DNA from: Streptacidiphilus jeojiense
GTDB taxonomy: Bacteria; Actinomycetota; Actinomycetes; Streptomycetales; Streptomycetaceae
DNA length: 64,000 nucleotides
NCBI RefSeq assembly: GCF_000719095.1
Contig: NZ_JOEH01000015.1
Coordinates: forward strand, 1-64,000
Direction of reading: 5' to 3'
The position numbers and the translations under genes are program-made. The number at the start of each line of letters is the position of its first letter. The first letter of the stretch is position 1. The notes beneath the pieces were generated by a model. It did no database searches and had not been told where the DNA came from. It was given only the letters and a program-made list of their open reading frames with translations. Shown here one piece after another: positions 33,345 through 41,548 of this stretch.

Positions 33345-34844
33345 ATGGCGGCCGTCCAGCTCCCACGGATTGCCTGGCGCCAGGTCCTGCCCGTGCTGGC
33401 CGTACTGGCCGCGCTGCTGGAGGCCACCGCCGGGCGCTACGGATACCACCGCGACGAGCTGTACTTCATGGTGGCGGGCCACCATCCGGCCTGGGGCTAC
33501 GCCGACCAGCCGCCACTGGTGCCGCTACTGGTCCGGCTGGACACCGCGGTGCTGGGCGACTCGGTGCGGGCGCTGCGGACCCTGCCGCTGCTGGTGGCGC
33601 TCTGCACGGTGTTCCTCGCGGCGCTGTGCGCCAGGGAGTTGGCCGGGCCGGACGCCCGGCGCAGCCGCCGTTCCCAGCTGCTGGCCGCGGTCGCCACCGC
33701 GCTCTCGGCGCTGGTGCTGGTGAGCGGCCACCTCTTCGTCACCTCCGGGGTGGACCTGTGCGTCTGGGCACTGCTGCTCTGGCTGGTGCTGCGCTGGCTG
33801 CGGACCCGCGACGACCGGCTCTGGCTGCTCGCCGGACCCGCCGCCGGGGTCGGACTGCTCGTCAACAACCTGGTGGCGCTGCTGGCCCTGGCGCTGGTGC
33901 TGAGCGCGGCGGCGGTGGGACCGAGGGCGCTGTTCCGCAGTCCGCTGCTGTACGCGGGAGCCGTGATCGCCCTGCTGATCTGGGCTCCCGACCTGATCTG
34001 GCAGTGGCGGCACGGCTGGCCGCAGCTGACCATGGCCCGGCAGATCTCCTCGAACTCCGAGCGGGTGCAGCTGCTGCCGTTCCAGTTCGAGGCGTCCTTC
34101 CCGCTGCTGTGGATCGCCGGCTGGTGGGCCCTGGCCCGCCGCCGGGAGTTCGACGGGTACCGGCTGCTCGCGGTGGGCTATCCGGTGACGCTGGCCCTGG
34201 TGCTGCTCACCGGCGGCAAGCCCTACTACGCGACCGGCTGGGCCCCGCTGCTGCTGGCCGCGGGCTCGGTGGCCGCGGTGGACTGGCTGTGGCGTCCGGA
34301 CCGGGCGCGGACCGCGCGGCACACCGGCACGGTGCTGCTCGCGGCGGTGCTGGGGGTGGTGTTCTCGCTGGTGGAGGTGGTCGCCGCGCTGCCCGTGGTG
34401 CCGGTGTCGACCTACCACCTGGTGCAGCCGTTGAACGCGGAGAACGGCGAGACCGTCGGCTGGCCCGACCTGACCGCCACCGTCGCCGGGGTGTACCGGG
34501 CGCTGCCGACGGCCGCCGACCGCTCCGGCGCCACCCTGATCGCCGAGAACTACGGCGAGGCCGGGGCCCTGGACCACTACGGCCGCCCGCTCGGCCTGCC
34601 CACCCCGTACGCCGACCACGACGGCTACGCCGACTTCGGCACCCCCTCCGGCGACGGCCCCTCGATCATGGTCGGCTTCGAACCGGACCAGCTGACCGGC
34701 TACTGGGGCAGCTGCACCCTGGCCGCCCGGATCGACAACGGCCGCGGCCTGGACAACCAGGAGCAGCACAAGCAGGTCCTGGTCTGCCGCGATCGGCTGC
34801 TGCCCTGGCCGGATCTCTGGAAGCGGCTGCGGCACTACTCCTGA
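33345..34844 (+). CDS. GT39/ArnT-like membrane glycosyltransferase
   Basis: A 499-residue polytopic membrane protein with about ten helices. The first outside loop carries the GT-C motif GYHRDELYFMVAGHHPAWGY followed by ADQPPLVPLLVRL, with the DE metal/donor acidic pair. It transfers a sugar from a polyprenyl-phosphate donor to protein or envelope glycan on the outer face. The C-terminal soluble domain (about 365-499) contains ENYGEAGALDHYG. ATG 33345 has no SD and may be leaderless. The acceptor is unknown. Confidence 0.88.
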   Translation: MAAVQLPRIAWRQVLPVLAVLAALLEATAGRYGYHRDELYFMVAGHHPAWGYADQPPLVPLLVRLDTAVLGDSVRALRTLPLLVALCTVFLAALCARELAGPDARRSRRSQLLAAVATALSALVLVSGHLFVTSGVDLCVWALLLWLVLRWLRTRDDRLWLLAGPAAGVGLLVNNLVALLALALVLSAAAVGPRALFRSPLLYAGAVIALLIWAPDLIWQWRHGWPQLTMARQISSNSERVQLLPFQFEASFPLLWIAGWWALARRREFDGYRLLAVGYPVTLALVLLTGGKPYYATGWAPLLLAAGSVAAVDWLWRPDRARTARHTGTVLLAAVLGVVFSLVEVVAALPVVPVSTYHLVQPLNAENGETVGWPDLTATVAGVYRALPTAADRSGATLIAENYGEAGALDHYGRPLGLPTPYADHDGYADFGTPSGDGPSIMVGFEPDQLTGYWGSCTLAARIDNGRGLDNQEQHKQVLVCRDRLLPWPDLWKRLRHYS

Positions 34845-34863
34845 CGGCCGGTCAGTACCGCTC

Positions 34864-36432
34864 TCACGGCCCCTCGGCGAGTGCGGACTCCTCGCGGTCC
34901 AGGTCGTACTGGAGGTGGCGCCGGGTGGTGTCGCTGATCTGGTGGTCCTCGTACAGGCGCCGGAGCTCGCCGCCCTGAAGGGCTATCACCTCGCGGCGGA
35001 TCTGCCGGTAGGCCGCCAGCACCGAGCCGGCGCCCCCGCCCTGGCCCTGTTCGCCGGCCTCCTGCTGGTCGTGCTGGAGCCGGGCGTCCAGCGCGCGCCG
35101 GGCCTGCTCCAGCGCGGCGGTGGGGGCGGCGTCGAGGTCGGCGAGCTGGTCCAGGTGCTCAAGGCCGACACCGGCCAGCCGCCGCCGGGTCCAGGCCTCC
35201 TCGCGCGCCGTGTGCTCGGGCTCCAGCGCGATGCCGGAGCGGTTCACCAGCGGCGCCAGGCTCAGCCCCTGCGCGACCAGGGTGGCCACCACCACGGCGG
35301 TGGTCAGCACCAGCACCAGCGAGCGTCCGGGCAGTTCGGTGCCGTCGGCGGCGACCAGCGGGATCGACAGTGCGGCCGCCAGCGGCATCACCCCGCGGGT
35401 CCCGGCCCAGGTCACCACCGCCGCCACCCGCCAGGAGGCGGTGCCGCCGACCGGTTTGACCACCGAGGTCAGCGGCAGCACCCAGAGGATCCGCAGCGCG
35501 ATCAGCAGCGCGGCGACGGCCAGCGCCTGCAGCGGCCACCAGCCGGTGCCGCCAGGCAGCTCCCGTACCAGCGTGGGCAGTTCCAGGCCGACGATGGCGA
35601 AGACCACGCTCTCCAGCAGGAAGACCACGACCCCGTACACCGCCTGCAGCTGGAGCCTGATCCTGGCGTCGCTCAGCTTGTGCCCCGACCGTCCCAGCAC
35701 CACGCCGGCCACCACCACGGCGGTCACCCCCGAGGTGTGCACGCTCTCCGCCAGCACATAGGCGCTGTAGGGGGTGACCAGGGCGATCACCGTCTCCAGC
35801 ACCGGGTCGGCGGTGCGCCGCCGCACCACCGCCACCCCGGCCGCCACCGCCGCGCCCACCGCGCTGCCGCCGCCGGCCAGCAGCAGGAACTCACCCCCGG
35901 CGTGCGGCCAGTCCACCGCGGTACCGGCGACCGCCACCCCCACCGCGACCTTGAACAGCACCAGCGAGGTGGCGTCGTTGAACAGGCTCTCGGCCTGCAC
36001 CAGCACCTGCACCCGGCCCGGCAGCGCCAACCGTCGGCCCAGCGCGGTGACCGCGACCGGGTCGGTGCTGGCCAGCACGGCCCCCAGCACGAACGCCATC
36101 GGCACCGGCAGCCCGGTCACCGCGATCGCCAGCGCCCCGACCGCCGCGGCGGAGGCCAGCACCAGGCCCAGCGCCAGCACCGTCACCGGCCGCCACACCA
36201 GCCGCAGGTCGCGCATCGACAGTTCCTCGGCCGAGGCGTACAGCAGCGGTGGCAGCACCACCAGCGCGATGGTCTGCGGGGCGATGTGCAGCGGCGGCGT
36301 GCCCGGTACCAGGGCCACCCCCAGCCCGGCCAGGACCAGCAGTGAGGGGGCCGGGATGCGCCAGCGGCGCGCACCCGTGGCCACGACGGTCGCCAGGACC
36401 ACCAGGACGAGGATCGTGCCCACTGCGCGCAT
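34864..36432 (-). CDS. CPA1-family Na+/H+ antiporter
   Basis: A 522-residue membrane protein exchanging Na+ (or K+) for H+. About twelve helices cover residues 1-390. The ion-site signature reads ESLFNDATSLVLFK with the family ND pair, and LASTDPVAVTAL is the second conserved segment. A hydrophilic C-terminal tail (about 400-522) is helical and ends with YRQIRREVIALQGGELRRL, the conserved CPA1 tail. It is convergent with GT39, 19 bases away. It contributes to pH and salt homeostasis. Confidence 0.93.
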   Translation of the reverse strand: MRAVGTILVLVVLATVVATGARRWRIPAPSLLVLAGLGVALVPGTPPLHIAPQTIALVVLPPLLYASAEELSMRDLRLVWRPVTVLALGLVLASAAAVGALAIAVTGLPVPMAFVLGAVLASTDPVAVTALGRRLALPGRVQVLVQAESLFNDATSLVLFKVAVGVAVAGTAVDWPHAGGEFLLLAGGGSAVGAAVAAGVAVVRRRTADPVLETVIALVTPYSAYVLAESVHTSGVTAVVVAGVVLGRSGHKLSDARIRLQLQAVYGVVVFLLESVVFAIVGLELPTLVRELPGGTGWWPLQALAVAALLIALRILWVLPLTSVVKPVGGTASWRVAAVVTWAGTRGVMPLAAALSIPLVAADGTELPGRSLVLVLTTAVVVATLVAQGLSLAPLVNRSGIALEPEHTAREEAWTRRRLAGVGLEHLDQLADLDAAPTAALEQARRALDARLQHDQQEAGEQGQGGGAGSVLAAYRQIRREVIALQGGELRRLYEDHQISDTTRRHLQYDLDREESALAEGP

Positions 36433-36531
36433 TTCGGGAACTCCGGCTCACCACCGGGGCCACCGCGGCGAAACGCGCGGTCCGTCCCCGGGCCGACCAG
36501 ACTTCCCGGCACACCACCGCAACCTTATCGC

Positions 36532-36545
36532 GCCCCTTACGGGGC
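36532..36545 (-). terminator. Small hairpin downstream of the collagen-like gene
   Basis: GCCCC (36532-36536) pairs with GGGGC (36541-36545) around TTAC, 14 bases past the stop of the reverse-strand gene that ends at 36559. Confidence 0.5.
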
Positions 36546-36558
36546 CCGTCCTGTCCGG

Positions 36559-36900
36559 TCAGCCGAAGCTGGTCAGCAGCACGACCACCAGGGCGAGCAG
36601 CCCGCCGCCGACGATCAGCGCGAAGGGCAGCACGACCAGCGCCAGCACCGAGAGCTGGCCGACCCGGACCACGAAGGCGCGGGCACCGCGCGGTGCGGGC
36701 GCGGCGGCCTGCCGGGGTGCGGGACCCCGACCGCGGCCGTCGGCCCGACGTGATCCACCCTGGCCGCCCGGCCCGCCCGGGCCCTGGGGTCCGTTGACGC
36801 CACCCGGCCCCTGGGGTCCGCGCGGGCCGCCCGCCGCGCGTGACCCGGTGGAGCCGCGCGTTCCGGTGGAGCCGCTTCGGTTGCTGGGTATGTCGGGCAT
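36559..36900 (-). CDS. Small membrane protein with collagen-like Gly-X-Y segment
   Basis: A 113-residue protein of unknown function. Residues about 22-50 are Gly/Pro/Gln-rich with G-X-Y periodicity (GPRGPQGPGG, NGPQGPGGPGGQGG). A basic, Arg-rich stretch (about 50-73) is followed by one C-terminal membrane helix (about 80-110, VLALVVLPFALIVGGGLLAL). Short length, composition and its own terminator support a real gene. It is divergent from the BlaI-type regulator, with two operator-like palindromes between, so it may be controlled by it. Confidence 0.7.
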   Translation of the reverse strand: MPDIPSNRSGSTGTRGSTGSRAAGGPRGPQGPGGVNGPQGPGGPGGQGGSRRADGRGRGPAPRQAAAPAPRGARAFVVRVGQLSVLALVVLPFALIVGGGLLALVVVLLTSFG

Positions 36901-36942
36901 GGCCTTGCTCCGGGGTCACGGTTGGCGGCGTGGCAGACTCAG

Positions 36943-36979
36943 CTTCTACGGACTCGTAGAAGTTCTAGTGGACTGTAGA
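36943..36979. promoter_or_regulatory. Pair of BlaI-type palindromic operators
   Basis: CTTCTACGGACTCGTAGAAG (36943-36962) is a palindrome with 8-bp arms. TCTAGTGGACTGTAGA (36964-36979) is a second, imperfect copy sharing TCTA-N8-TAGA. They lie between the divergent small membrane gene and the regulator and end just before its ATG (36982). Confidence 0.75.
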
Positions 36980-36981
36980 CG

Positions 36982-37431
36982 ATGAGGAACCGACAGGTGA
37001 ATGGCGGGGGCGACAGCGGGGGCGCGGGTGGGCGCAGACCCCTGGGGACACTGGAGGCCGAGGTCCTGGAGCTGCTGCTGGCAGCGCGGGAGCCACTGGT
37101 CCCGGGAGAGGTGCTGCGGCGGCTCGGCGACACCCTGGCCTACTCCACGGTGGTGACCGTGCTCTCCCGGATGCACGACAAGGGTCTGCTGACGCGCGAC
37201 AAGCGCGGCCGGGCCTTCGCCTACGCACCGGTCACCGACGCCCACGGGCTGACGGCCCGCCGGATGCGCCGGGAGCTGGAGTCCGATCCGGACCGGGCGG
37301 CCGTGCTGTCCCGCTTCGTCGCGTCACTGTCGGCCGACGACGAGCAGGTGCTGCGGATGCTGCTGGGCGGCGATCTGTCCGGGCTGCCCGAGCTGTCCGA
37401 GCCGCCCCACCAGCCCATTTGGTCACCTTGA
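36982..37431 (+). CDS. BlaI/MecI/CopY-family transcriptional regulator
   Basis: A 149-residue winged-helix repressor. It has RPLGTLEAEVLELLLAAREP, the recognition region LAYSTVVTVLSRMHDKGLLT and the wing RDKRGRAFAYAPV; the C-terminal dimerisation helix (VLSRFVASLSADDEQVLRML) follows. Such repressors are often inactivated by a BlaR-type protease or by copper; neither partner is encoded here. Operators end two bases before ATG, implying autoregulation and a leaderless or very short-leader mRNA. Confidence 0.9.
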   Translation: MRNRQVNGGGDSGGAGGRRPLGTLEAEVLELLLAAREPLVPGEVLRRLGDTLAYSTVVTVLSRMHDKGLLTRDKRGRAFAYAPVTDAHGLTARRMRRELESDPDRAAVLSRFVASLSADDEQVLRMLLGGDLSGLPELSEPPHQPIWSP

Positions 37432-37457
37432 CGATAACTGGGTTACCCGATATCGTC
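37428..37457 (+). promoter_or_regulatory. Promoter of the SPFH-NADK operon with spanning inverted repeat
   Basis: TTGACG (37428-37433), a 17-base spacer and TATCGT (37451-37456) make a good sigma-A promoter. The perfect 7-bp inverted repeat GACGATA (37430-37436) / TATCGTC (37451-37457) covers both hexamers, so a dimeric repressor could bind across it. The -35 begins within the end of the BlaI-type gene. Confidence 0.75.
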
Positions 37458-37482
37458 TATCTGACGACAAGGGGGGCCTGCC

Positions 37483-38475
37483 ATGGCCGACATCAACAAG
37501 CGCTTCGGGCTGCGACACCTGCGCGCCGCACCCACCTCGCACATCCGCCACCTGCGCCGCGGCGAGATCGCCCACGAGGGCGCCGGCATCGCCTTCTGGT
37601 TCCGGCCGCTGGTCGCCGCGCTCTCCGAGGTACCCGTCGACGACCGCGAGCTGGCCATGCTGTTCCACGGCCGCACCGCCGACTTCCAGGACGTGACCGT
37701 GCAGGCCACGGTGACCTTCCGGATCACCGACCCGGCGGCCGCCGCCACCCGGCTGGACTTCGGCATCGACCCGGACACCGGGGTGTGGCGGGCCGCGCCA
37801 CTGGAGCAGATCGGCTCGCTGCTCACCGAGACCGCCCAGCAGCACGCGCTGCACCTGCTGGCCCGCACCGCCCTGGCCGAGGCCCTGGTCGACGGGGTCG
37901 CCTCGGTGCGCACCCGGATGGCCGAGGGGCTGGCCGCCGAGCCCCGGCTGGCCGAGACCGGCCTGGAGGTCATCGCGGTACGGGTGGTCGCGCTGCGCCC
38001 CGAGCCCGAGGTGGAACGGGCGCTGCGCACCCCCGCCCGCGAGCAGATCCAGCAGGAGGCGGACCGGGCCACCTTCGAGCGCCGCGCCGTCGCCGTCGAG
38101 AACGAGCGCGCCATCTCCGAGAACGAGCTGGAGAGCAGGATCGAACTGGCCCGCCGCGAGGAGCAGTTGGTGGCCCAGCAGGGCGCCAACGCGCGCCGCC
38201 TGGCCGAGGAGGAGGCAGCCGCCGCGGCCGTCCGCACCGGCTCCGAGGCCGACCGGCGCACCACCCTGGCCACCGCCGAGGCCGAGGCGGTCCGGACCAT
38301 CGGCGCCGCCACCGCCGCCGCCGAGGCGGACCGGCTGGCCGCGCACCAGCAGGTCGACCCGGCCGTGCTGCACGCCCTGGCGCTGATGGAGCTGGCCGGG
38401 AACCTGCCCAAGGTGGACCATCTGACGCTCACCCCGGACCTGCTCACCGACCTGCTCGGCAGGCTGGCGCGGTGA
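37483..38475 (+). CDS. SPFH/Band 7 domain protein (slipin-like), no membrane helix
   Basis: A 330-residue protein with an SPFH fold (about residues 10-190: EGAGIAFWFRPLVAALSEVP, FQDVTVQATVTFRITDP) and a long charged coiled coil (about 185-280, rich in AEAEA and EEEAAA). SPFH proteins oligomerise into membrane-associated scaffolds. Here the N-terminal hydrophobic hairpin is missing, so attachment must be peripheral. RBS AGGGGGG precedes ATG. Its stop overlaps the NAD-kinase-like start by four bases, implying the two act together. Confidence 0.85.
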   Translation: MADINKRFGLRHLRAAPTSHIRHLRRGEIAHEGAGIAFWFRPLVAALSEVPVDDRELAMLFHGRTADFQDVTVQATVTFRITDPAAAATRLDFGIDPDTGVWRAAPLEQIGSLLTETAQQHALHLLARTALAEALVDGVASVRTRMAEGLAAEPRLAETGLEVIAVRVVALRPEPEVERALRTPAREQIQQEADRATFERRAVAVENERAISENELESRIELARREEQLVAQQGANARRLAEEEAAAAAVRTGSEADRRTTLATAEAEAVRTIGAATAAAEADRLAAHQQVDPAVLHALALMELAGNLPKVDHLTLTPDLLTDLLGRLAR

Positions 38476-39374
38476 GCCTGGCCCCGCGCGCCGTCCTGGT
38501 CCACCGGCGCACCGAGTACCAGGAGTTGATCGACCGTCACAGCACCCGGGGGCAGGCCGAGTTCTTCCTGCGCACCCGGGGCCGGGAGATCGGTGAGGTC
38601 GAGCGGCGGCACCGGCTGGCCGAGGCCGCGCTGGCCCAGGTCGCCGGCGCGGTCCCGGCGGACTGGCGGCACGCCCGGGTGGAGCGCACCGACCTGTCCC
38701 GCTTCCTGTTCGCCCCCGACGACGTCGTGGTGGTCGTCGGCCAGGACGGGCTGGTCGCCAACGCCGCCAAGTACCTGGCCGGACAGCCGGTGCTGGGCAT
38801 CGACGCCGAACCCGGCCGCAACCCGGGCGTGCTGGTCCGGCACCGCGCCGCCGACGCAGCCAAGCTGCTGCGGGCCGCCGTCGAGCCCGGGCTGGAGGCG
38901 CGGCTGGAGCAGCGCACCATGGTGGAGGCGGTGGCTGACGACACCCAGCGGCTGCTGGCCCTGAACGAGATCTACCTGGGCCAGCCCGGCCACCAGACCG
39001 CCCGCTACCGGCTCGGGACCGCGACCGGCGAGGCGCCGGAGCCGCAGGCCAGCTCCGGCGTCCTGGTCGGCACCGGCACCGGGGCCACCGGCTGGTGCCG
39101 TTCCGCCTGGCTGGAGCGGCAGAGCCCGCTCCGGCTGCCGGCACCCGACGACCCGGCACTGGCCTGGTTCGTCCGCGAGGCCTGGCCCTCCCCCACCACC
39201 GGCACCGACCAGGTCCAGGGCCTGCTGGCCGGGGAGCAGCGGCTCTCGCTCACCGTGGAGTCCGACCGCCTGGTCGCCTTCGGCGACGGCATCGAGTCCG
39301 ACGCCCTGGAGCTGACCTGGGGCCAGGTGGTCCACCTCGGAGTCGCCACGACCCGACTGCGGCTGCTCGGCTGA
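38472..39374 (+). CDS. NAD kinase-like protein coupled to the SPFH protein
   Basis: A 300-residue protein with NAD kinase superfamily features. VVVVGQDGLVANAAKYL is a GGDG-like motif changed to GQDG (about residues 97-100). The nucleotide-binding ALNEIYLGQPG has the conserved Asn-Glu pair, and GVLVGTGTGATGWCRS is the TGxTGW loop. The first 90 residues are unusual, with a helix-rich RAVLVHRRTEYQEL start instead of the compact NADK N-terminus. It may phosphorylate NAD or bind a related nucleotide; the GQDG change could alter catalysis. GTG overlaps the SPFH stop. Confidence 0.75.
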   Translation: MSLAPRAVLVHRRTEYQELIDRHSTRGQAEFFLRTRGREIGEVERRHRLAEAALAQVAGAVPADWRHARVERTDLSRFLFAPDDVVVVVGQDGLVANAAKYLAGQPVLGIDAEPGRNPGVLVRHRAADAAKLLRAAVEPGLEARLEQRTMVEAVADDTQRLLALNEIYLGQPGHQTARYRLGTATGEAPEPQASSGVLVGTGTGATGWCRSAWLERQSPLRLPAPDDPALAWFVREAWPSPTTGTDQVQGLLAGEQRLSLTVESDRLVAFGDGIESDALELTWGQVVHLGVATTRLRLLG

Positions 39375-39390
39375 GCCCCTCGGCCAGGAC

Positions 39391-39426
39391 GGCCGACGCC
39401 CACCGTTTCCCGGTGGGACGCCGGCC
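39391..39426. terminator. Bidirectional hairpin terminator
   Basis: Inner stem CCCACCG/CGGTGGG (39399-39405, 39411-39417) with outer GGCCG/CGGCC pairing (39391-39395, 39422-39426) lies between convergent genes, 16 bases past the NADK-like stop. Confidence 0.75.
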
Positions 39427-39472
39427 GTCATGGTTCCTTCACTGCTGACTGGGGGTCACAACTGTCGTGACG

Positions 39473-40828
39473 TCAGGCCGGCAGTGACCACAGCTGGTTG
39501 GCGCTGCCGGCGCAGTCCCAGATCTGCACCTGGGTGCCGGAGCCGCCGTACCCGGTGTCGTCCAGGCACCTGTTGGACTGCGGGTTGTAGTACTCCCCGT
39601 TGGACTCGTGGATCCAGACCTGGGACCCGGTGTTGTTGCAGTCGTAGAGATCCACGAGCGTACCGTTGGCCGTGCCGCCGCCGTTGACGTCCAGGCACTT
39701 GCCCAGGACGTGCAGGGTGGTACCGGCCGCGACGTAGGTCCACTGCTGCGCGGCGGTGCCGTTGCAGGTGTAGACCTGGACCGGGTTGAAGTTGGCGGTG
39801 CTGGCCGAACGGTCGTCCAGGCACAGGCCGTTGTAGCCGGTGACGGCGCTGCCGCCGGTGGGCGGCGGCGTGGTGCCGCCTCCGGTGGTGGTGTAGGCCG
39901 CGACGTAGCCGACGCTCATGGTGGCACCGGAGCTGGTGGCCGAGGTCGGGGTGGTGCAGCCGCAGACGCCGTTGGGGAATCCGCCGCCGATGGCCAGGTC
40001 GAAGATGATCGACAGGTTGTGGTCGAAGGCCGCCTGCCAGGTCGAGGCGCCGACCTGACTCTCACTCACGCTGAAGTACTGCGCGCCGTCGAGGTACCAG
40101 GTGATGGTCTCGGCCGAGGTGTTGGTGCGGTCCAGGATCATCGAGTAGGTGTGGTATCCGGTCTGGCAGCCGGAGCAGGCGCGCAGCCCGCTGCCGATGC
40201 CGTTGCCCTCGTTGCACACCCCGCCGGGGTAGGTGCCGCAGTGGATCGTCCCGGCCACCTGGGAGAGGGCGTTGACGTCCTCCATGATGTCGACCTCGCC
40301 GTTCTCGGGCCACTGGCCCGGGCCCAGCATCCAGAACGCCGGCCAGTAGCCGAGGCCGCTGCCCGGGTTGGGCTGCTGGATCGACGCGGTGACCTGCAGC
40401 TTGCCGCCGGCCGGCGCGCCGACGTTGGCGCTCGGCGTCTGGATCCGGCCCGAGGTCCAGTTGCCGCCGTTGTTGATCGCGGTGATGTCCAGGTGACCGC
40501 TGCCGTCGAGGTGGACGTTGCTGGTCGAGTTGGTCATGGTCTCGATCTCGCCGGTCCCGAAGTTCGACCCGGGGCCGGTGTCGTAGATCCAGTTCGAGGA
40601 CGACGGCGCGCTGCCGGACGCACCGGCGAAGCTGTCGCTGAACGCCGTGGTCCAACCCGCGGGCGGCGCGGGCACGGTGACCGCGTTGGCGGCACTGGGG
40701 AAGGTCATGTACGCCGCGACCAGCGCGATCGTCGCCAGCAGCACGGCGGAGCGGGTCCGGCGCAGGAAGCGGAGCAGGGAGAGCCCACGCCGTGGGGAGC
40801 GCGGGCTTCGTGCGTGTGTACCGGTCAT
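39473..40828 (-). CDS. Secreted GH16 beta-glucanase with CBM13 trefoil
   Basis: A 451-residue secreted endo-beta-glucanase. The signal peptide runs to about residue 49 (AANA). GH16 core: catalytic motif GEVDIMED with nucleophile Glu178 and acid/base Glu183, plus YWPAFWMLGPG and HTYSMILD. A Thr/Pro/Gly linker (about 318-330) leads to a ricin-type trefoil (about 331-451; QQWTY, QVWIH, QLWSL). The motif order fits beta-1,3-glucanases (laminarinases). ATG has GGGAG six bases upstream. A CebR-like operator lies in the leader, so expression is probably induced by beta-glucan oligosaccharides. Confidence 0.92.
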   Translation of the reverse strand: MTGTHARSPRSPRRGLSLLRFLRRTRSAVLLATIALVAAYMTFPSAANAVTVPAPPAGWTTAFSDSFAGASGSAPSSSNWIYDTGPGSNFGTGEIETMTNSTSNVHLDGSGHLDITAINNGGNWTSGRIQTPSANVGAPAGGKLQVTASIQQPNPGSGLGYWPAFWMLGPGQWPENGEVDIMEDVNALSQVAGTIHCGTYPGGVCNEGNGIGSGLRACSGCQTGYHTYSMILDRTNTSAETITWYLDGAQYFSVSESQVGASTWQAAFDHNLSIIFDLAIGGGFPNGVCGCTTPTSATSSGATMSVGYVAAYTTTGGGTTPPPTGGSAVTGYNGLCLDDRSASTANFNPVQVYTCNGTAAQQWTYVAAGTTLHVLGKCLDVNGGGTANGTLVDLYDCNNTGSQVWIHESNGEYYNPQSNRCLDDTGYGGSGTQVQIWDCAGSANQLWSLPA

Positions 40829-40918
40829 CTACAACTCCCAAGAGTGCGCCGCGAACTGCCGTGTGGGGACGGGAGCTCCGGCACGGTTCCGAAACAGCGG
40901 CGGCAGGGGAGTGCCGCA

Positions 40919-40934
40919 GTGAGAGCGCTCTCAC
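40919..40934. promoter_or_regulatory. CebR-like LacI operator
   Basis: GTGAGAGCGCTCTCAC is a perfect 16-bp palindrome with a central GCGC. It differs from the CebR consensus TGGGAGCGCTCCCA at one symmetric position. It lies just after the promoter of the GH16 gene, where a bound repressor would block transcription. Confidence 0.88.
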
Positions 40935-40948
40935 AAGGATCTCTTGGA

Positions 40949-40978
40949 ACTATCGACCTTGGCATGCACACGCGTCAA
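40949..40978 (-). promoter_or_regulatory. Promoter of the GH16 gene
   Basis: Reading leftwards, TTGACG (40978-40973) and GATAGT (40954-40949) are separated by 18 bases. The predicted start is around 40942, eight or so bases before the operator. Confidence 0.6.
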
Positions 40979-41082
40979 TGCCTGTGTCACAGAATGGTCT
41001 CCGCCGGACGGCGGAGTGGCATCCGGGTACGAGGACCGGCGCCGACACGCCGACGCCGGCGCCGTGAGGGTGGGGCTGCGGA

Positions 41083-41490
41083 TCAGCCGCGGTCCCGCTG
41101 CTTGGCCGCCTCCTGCTTGTGCTTCTCCTTGATGCGCACGGTCTCCTTGCGCACCTCCGCCTGGGTGGCGCGCTCGCGCTGCAGCCACTCCGGGGCGGCG
41201 GCCTTCAGCTCGTCGATCTGCTCGGTGGTGAGCGCCTCGGTGATGCCGCCGCGGGCCAGCCCCGAGATGGAGACGCCCAGCTTGTCGGCGACCACCGGCC
41301 TGGGGTGCGGACCGTTGCGGCGCAGGTCCGCCAGCCACTGCGGCGGATCGGCCTGCAGGGCGTTGAGCTCGTCGCGGGAGACGACGCCCTCCTGGAATTC
41401 CGCAGGAGTGGCCTGGAGGTGGACACCCAGTTTCTTCGCCGCGGTCGCGGGCTTCATCGTCTGGGGGGTCTTCGGCTTGAGCGTCGTCAT
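41083..41490 (-). CDS. DUF5997-like protein
   Basis: A 135-residue soluble, Lys/Ala-rich protein starting MTTLKPKTPQTMKPATAAKK. It has GVHLQATPAEFQEGVVSRDE and two short helical repeats around LPQWLADLRRNGPHPRPVV-type sequence, and a charged C-terminal helix. I recognise it as resembling the actinobacterial DUF5997 family; function is unknown. It is divergent from the LysR-effector-like gene, 58 bases apart, and both starts look leaderless, so the pair is probably controlled together. Confidence 0.7.
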   Translation of the reverse strand: MTTLKPKTPQTMKPATAAKKLGVHLQATPAEFQEGVVSRDELNALQADPPQWLADLRRNGPHPRPVVADKLGVSISGLARGGITEALTTEQIDELKAAAPEWLQRERATQAEVRKETVRIKEKHKQEAAKQRDRG

Positions 41491-41497
41491 GGGGTCA

Positions 41498-41542
41498 AGG
41501 GTAACCAGCGCGGGAGCCTGTCCAGGTCACGGCCGGTAGCCT
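41498..41542. promoter_or_regulatory. Divergent leaderless -10 boxes
   Basis: TACCCT (41503-41498, reverse strand) is seven bases before ATG 41490. TAGCCT (41537-41542) is six bases before GTG 41549. The 33 bases between must hold both -35 regions, so the two promoters overlap. Confidence 0.5.
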
Positions 41543-41548
41543 GGCTCC

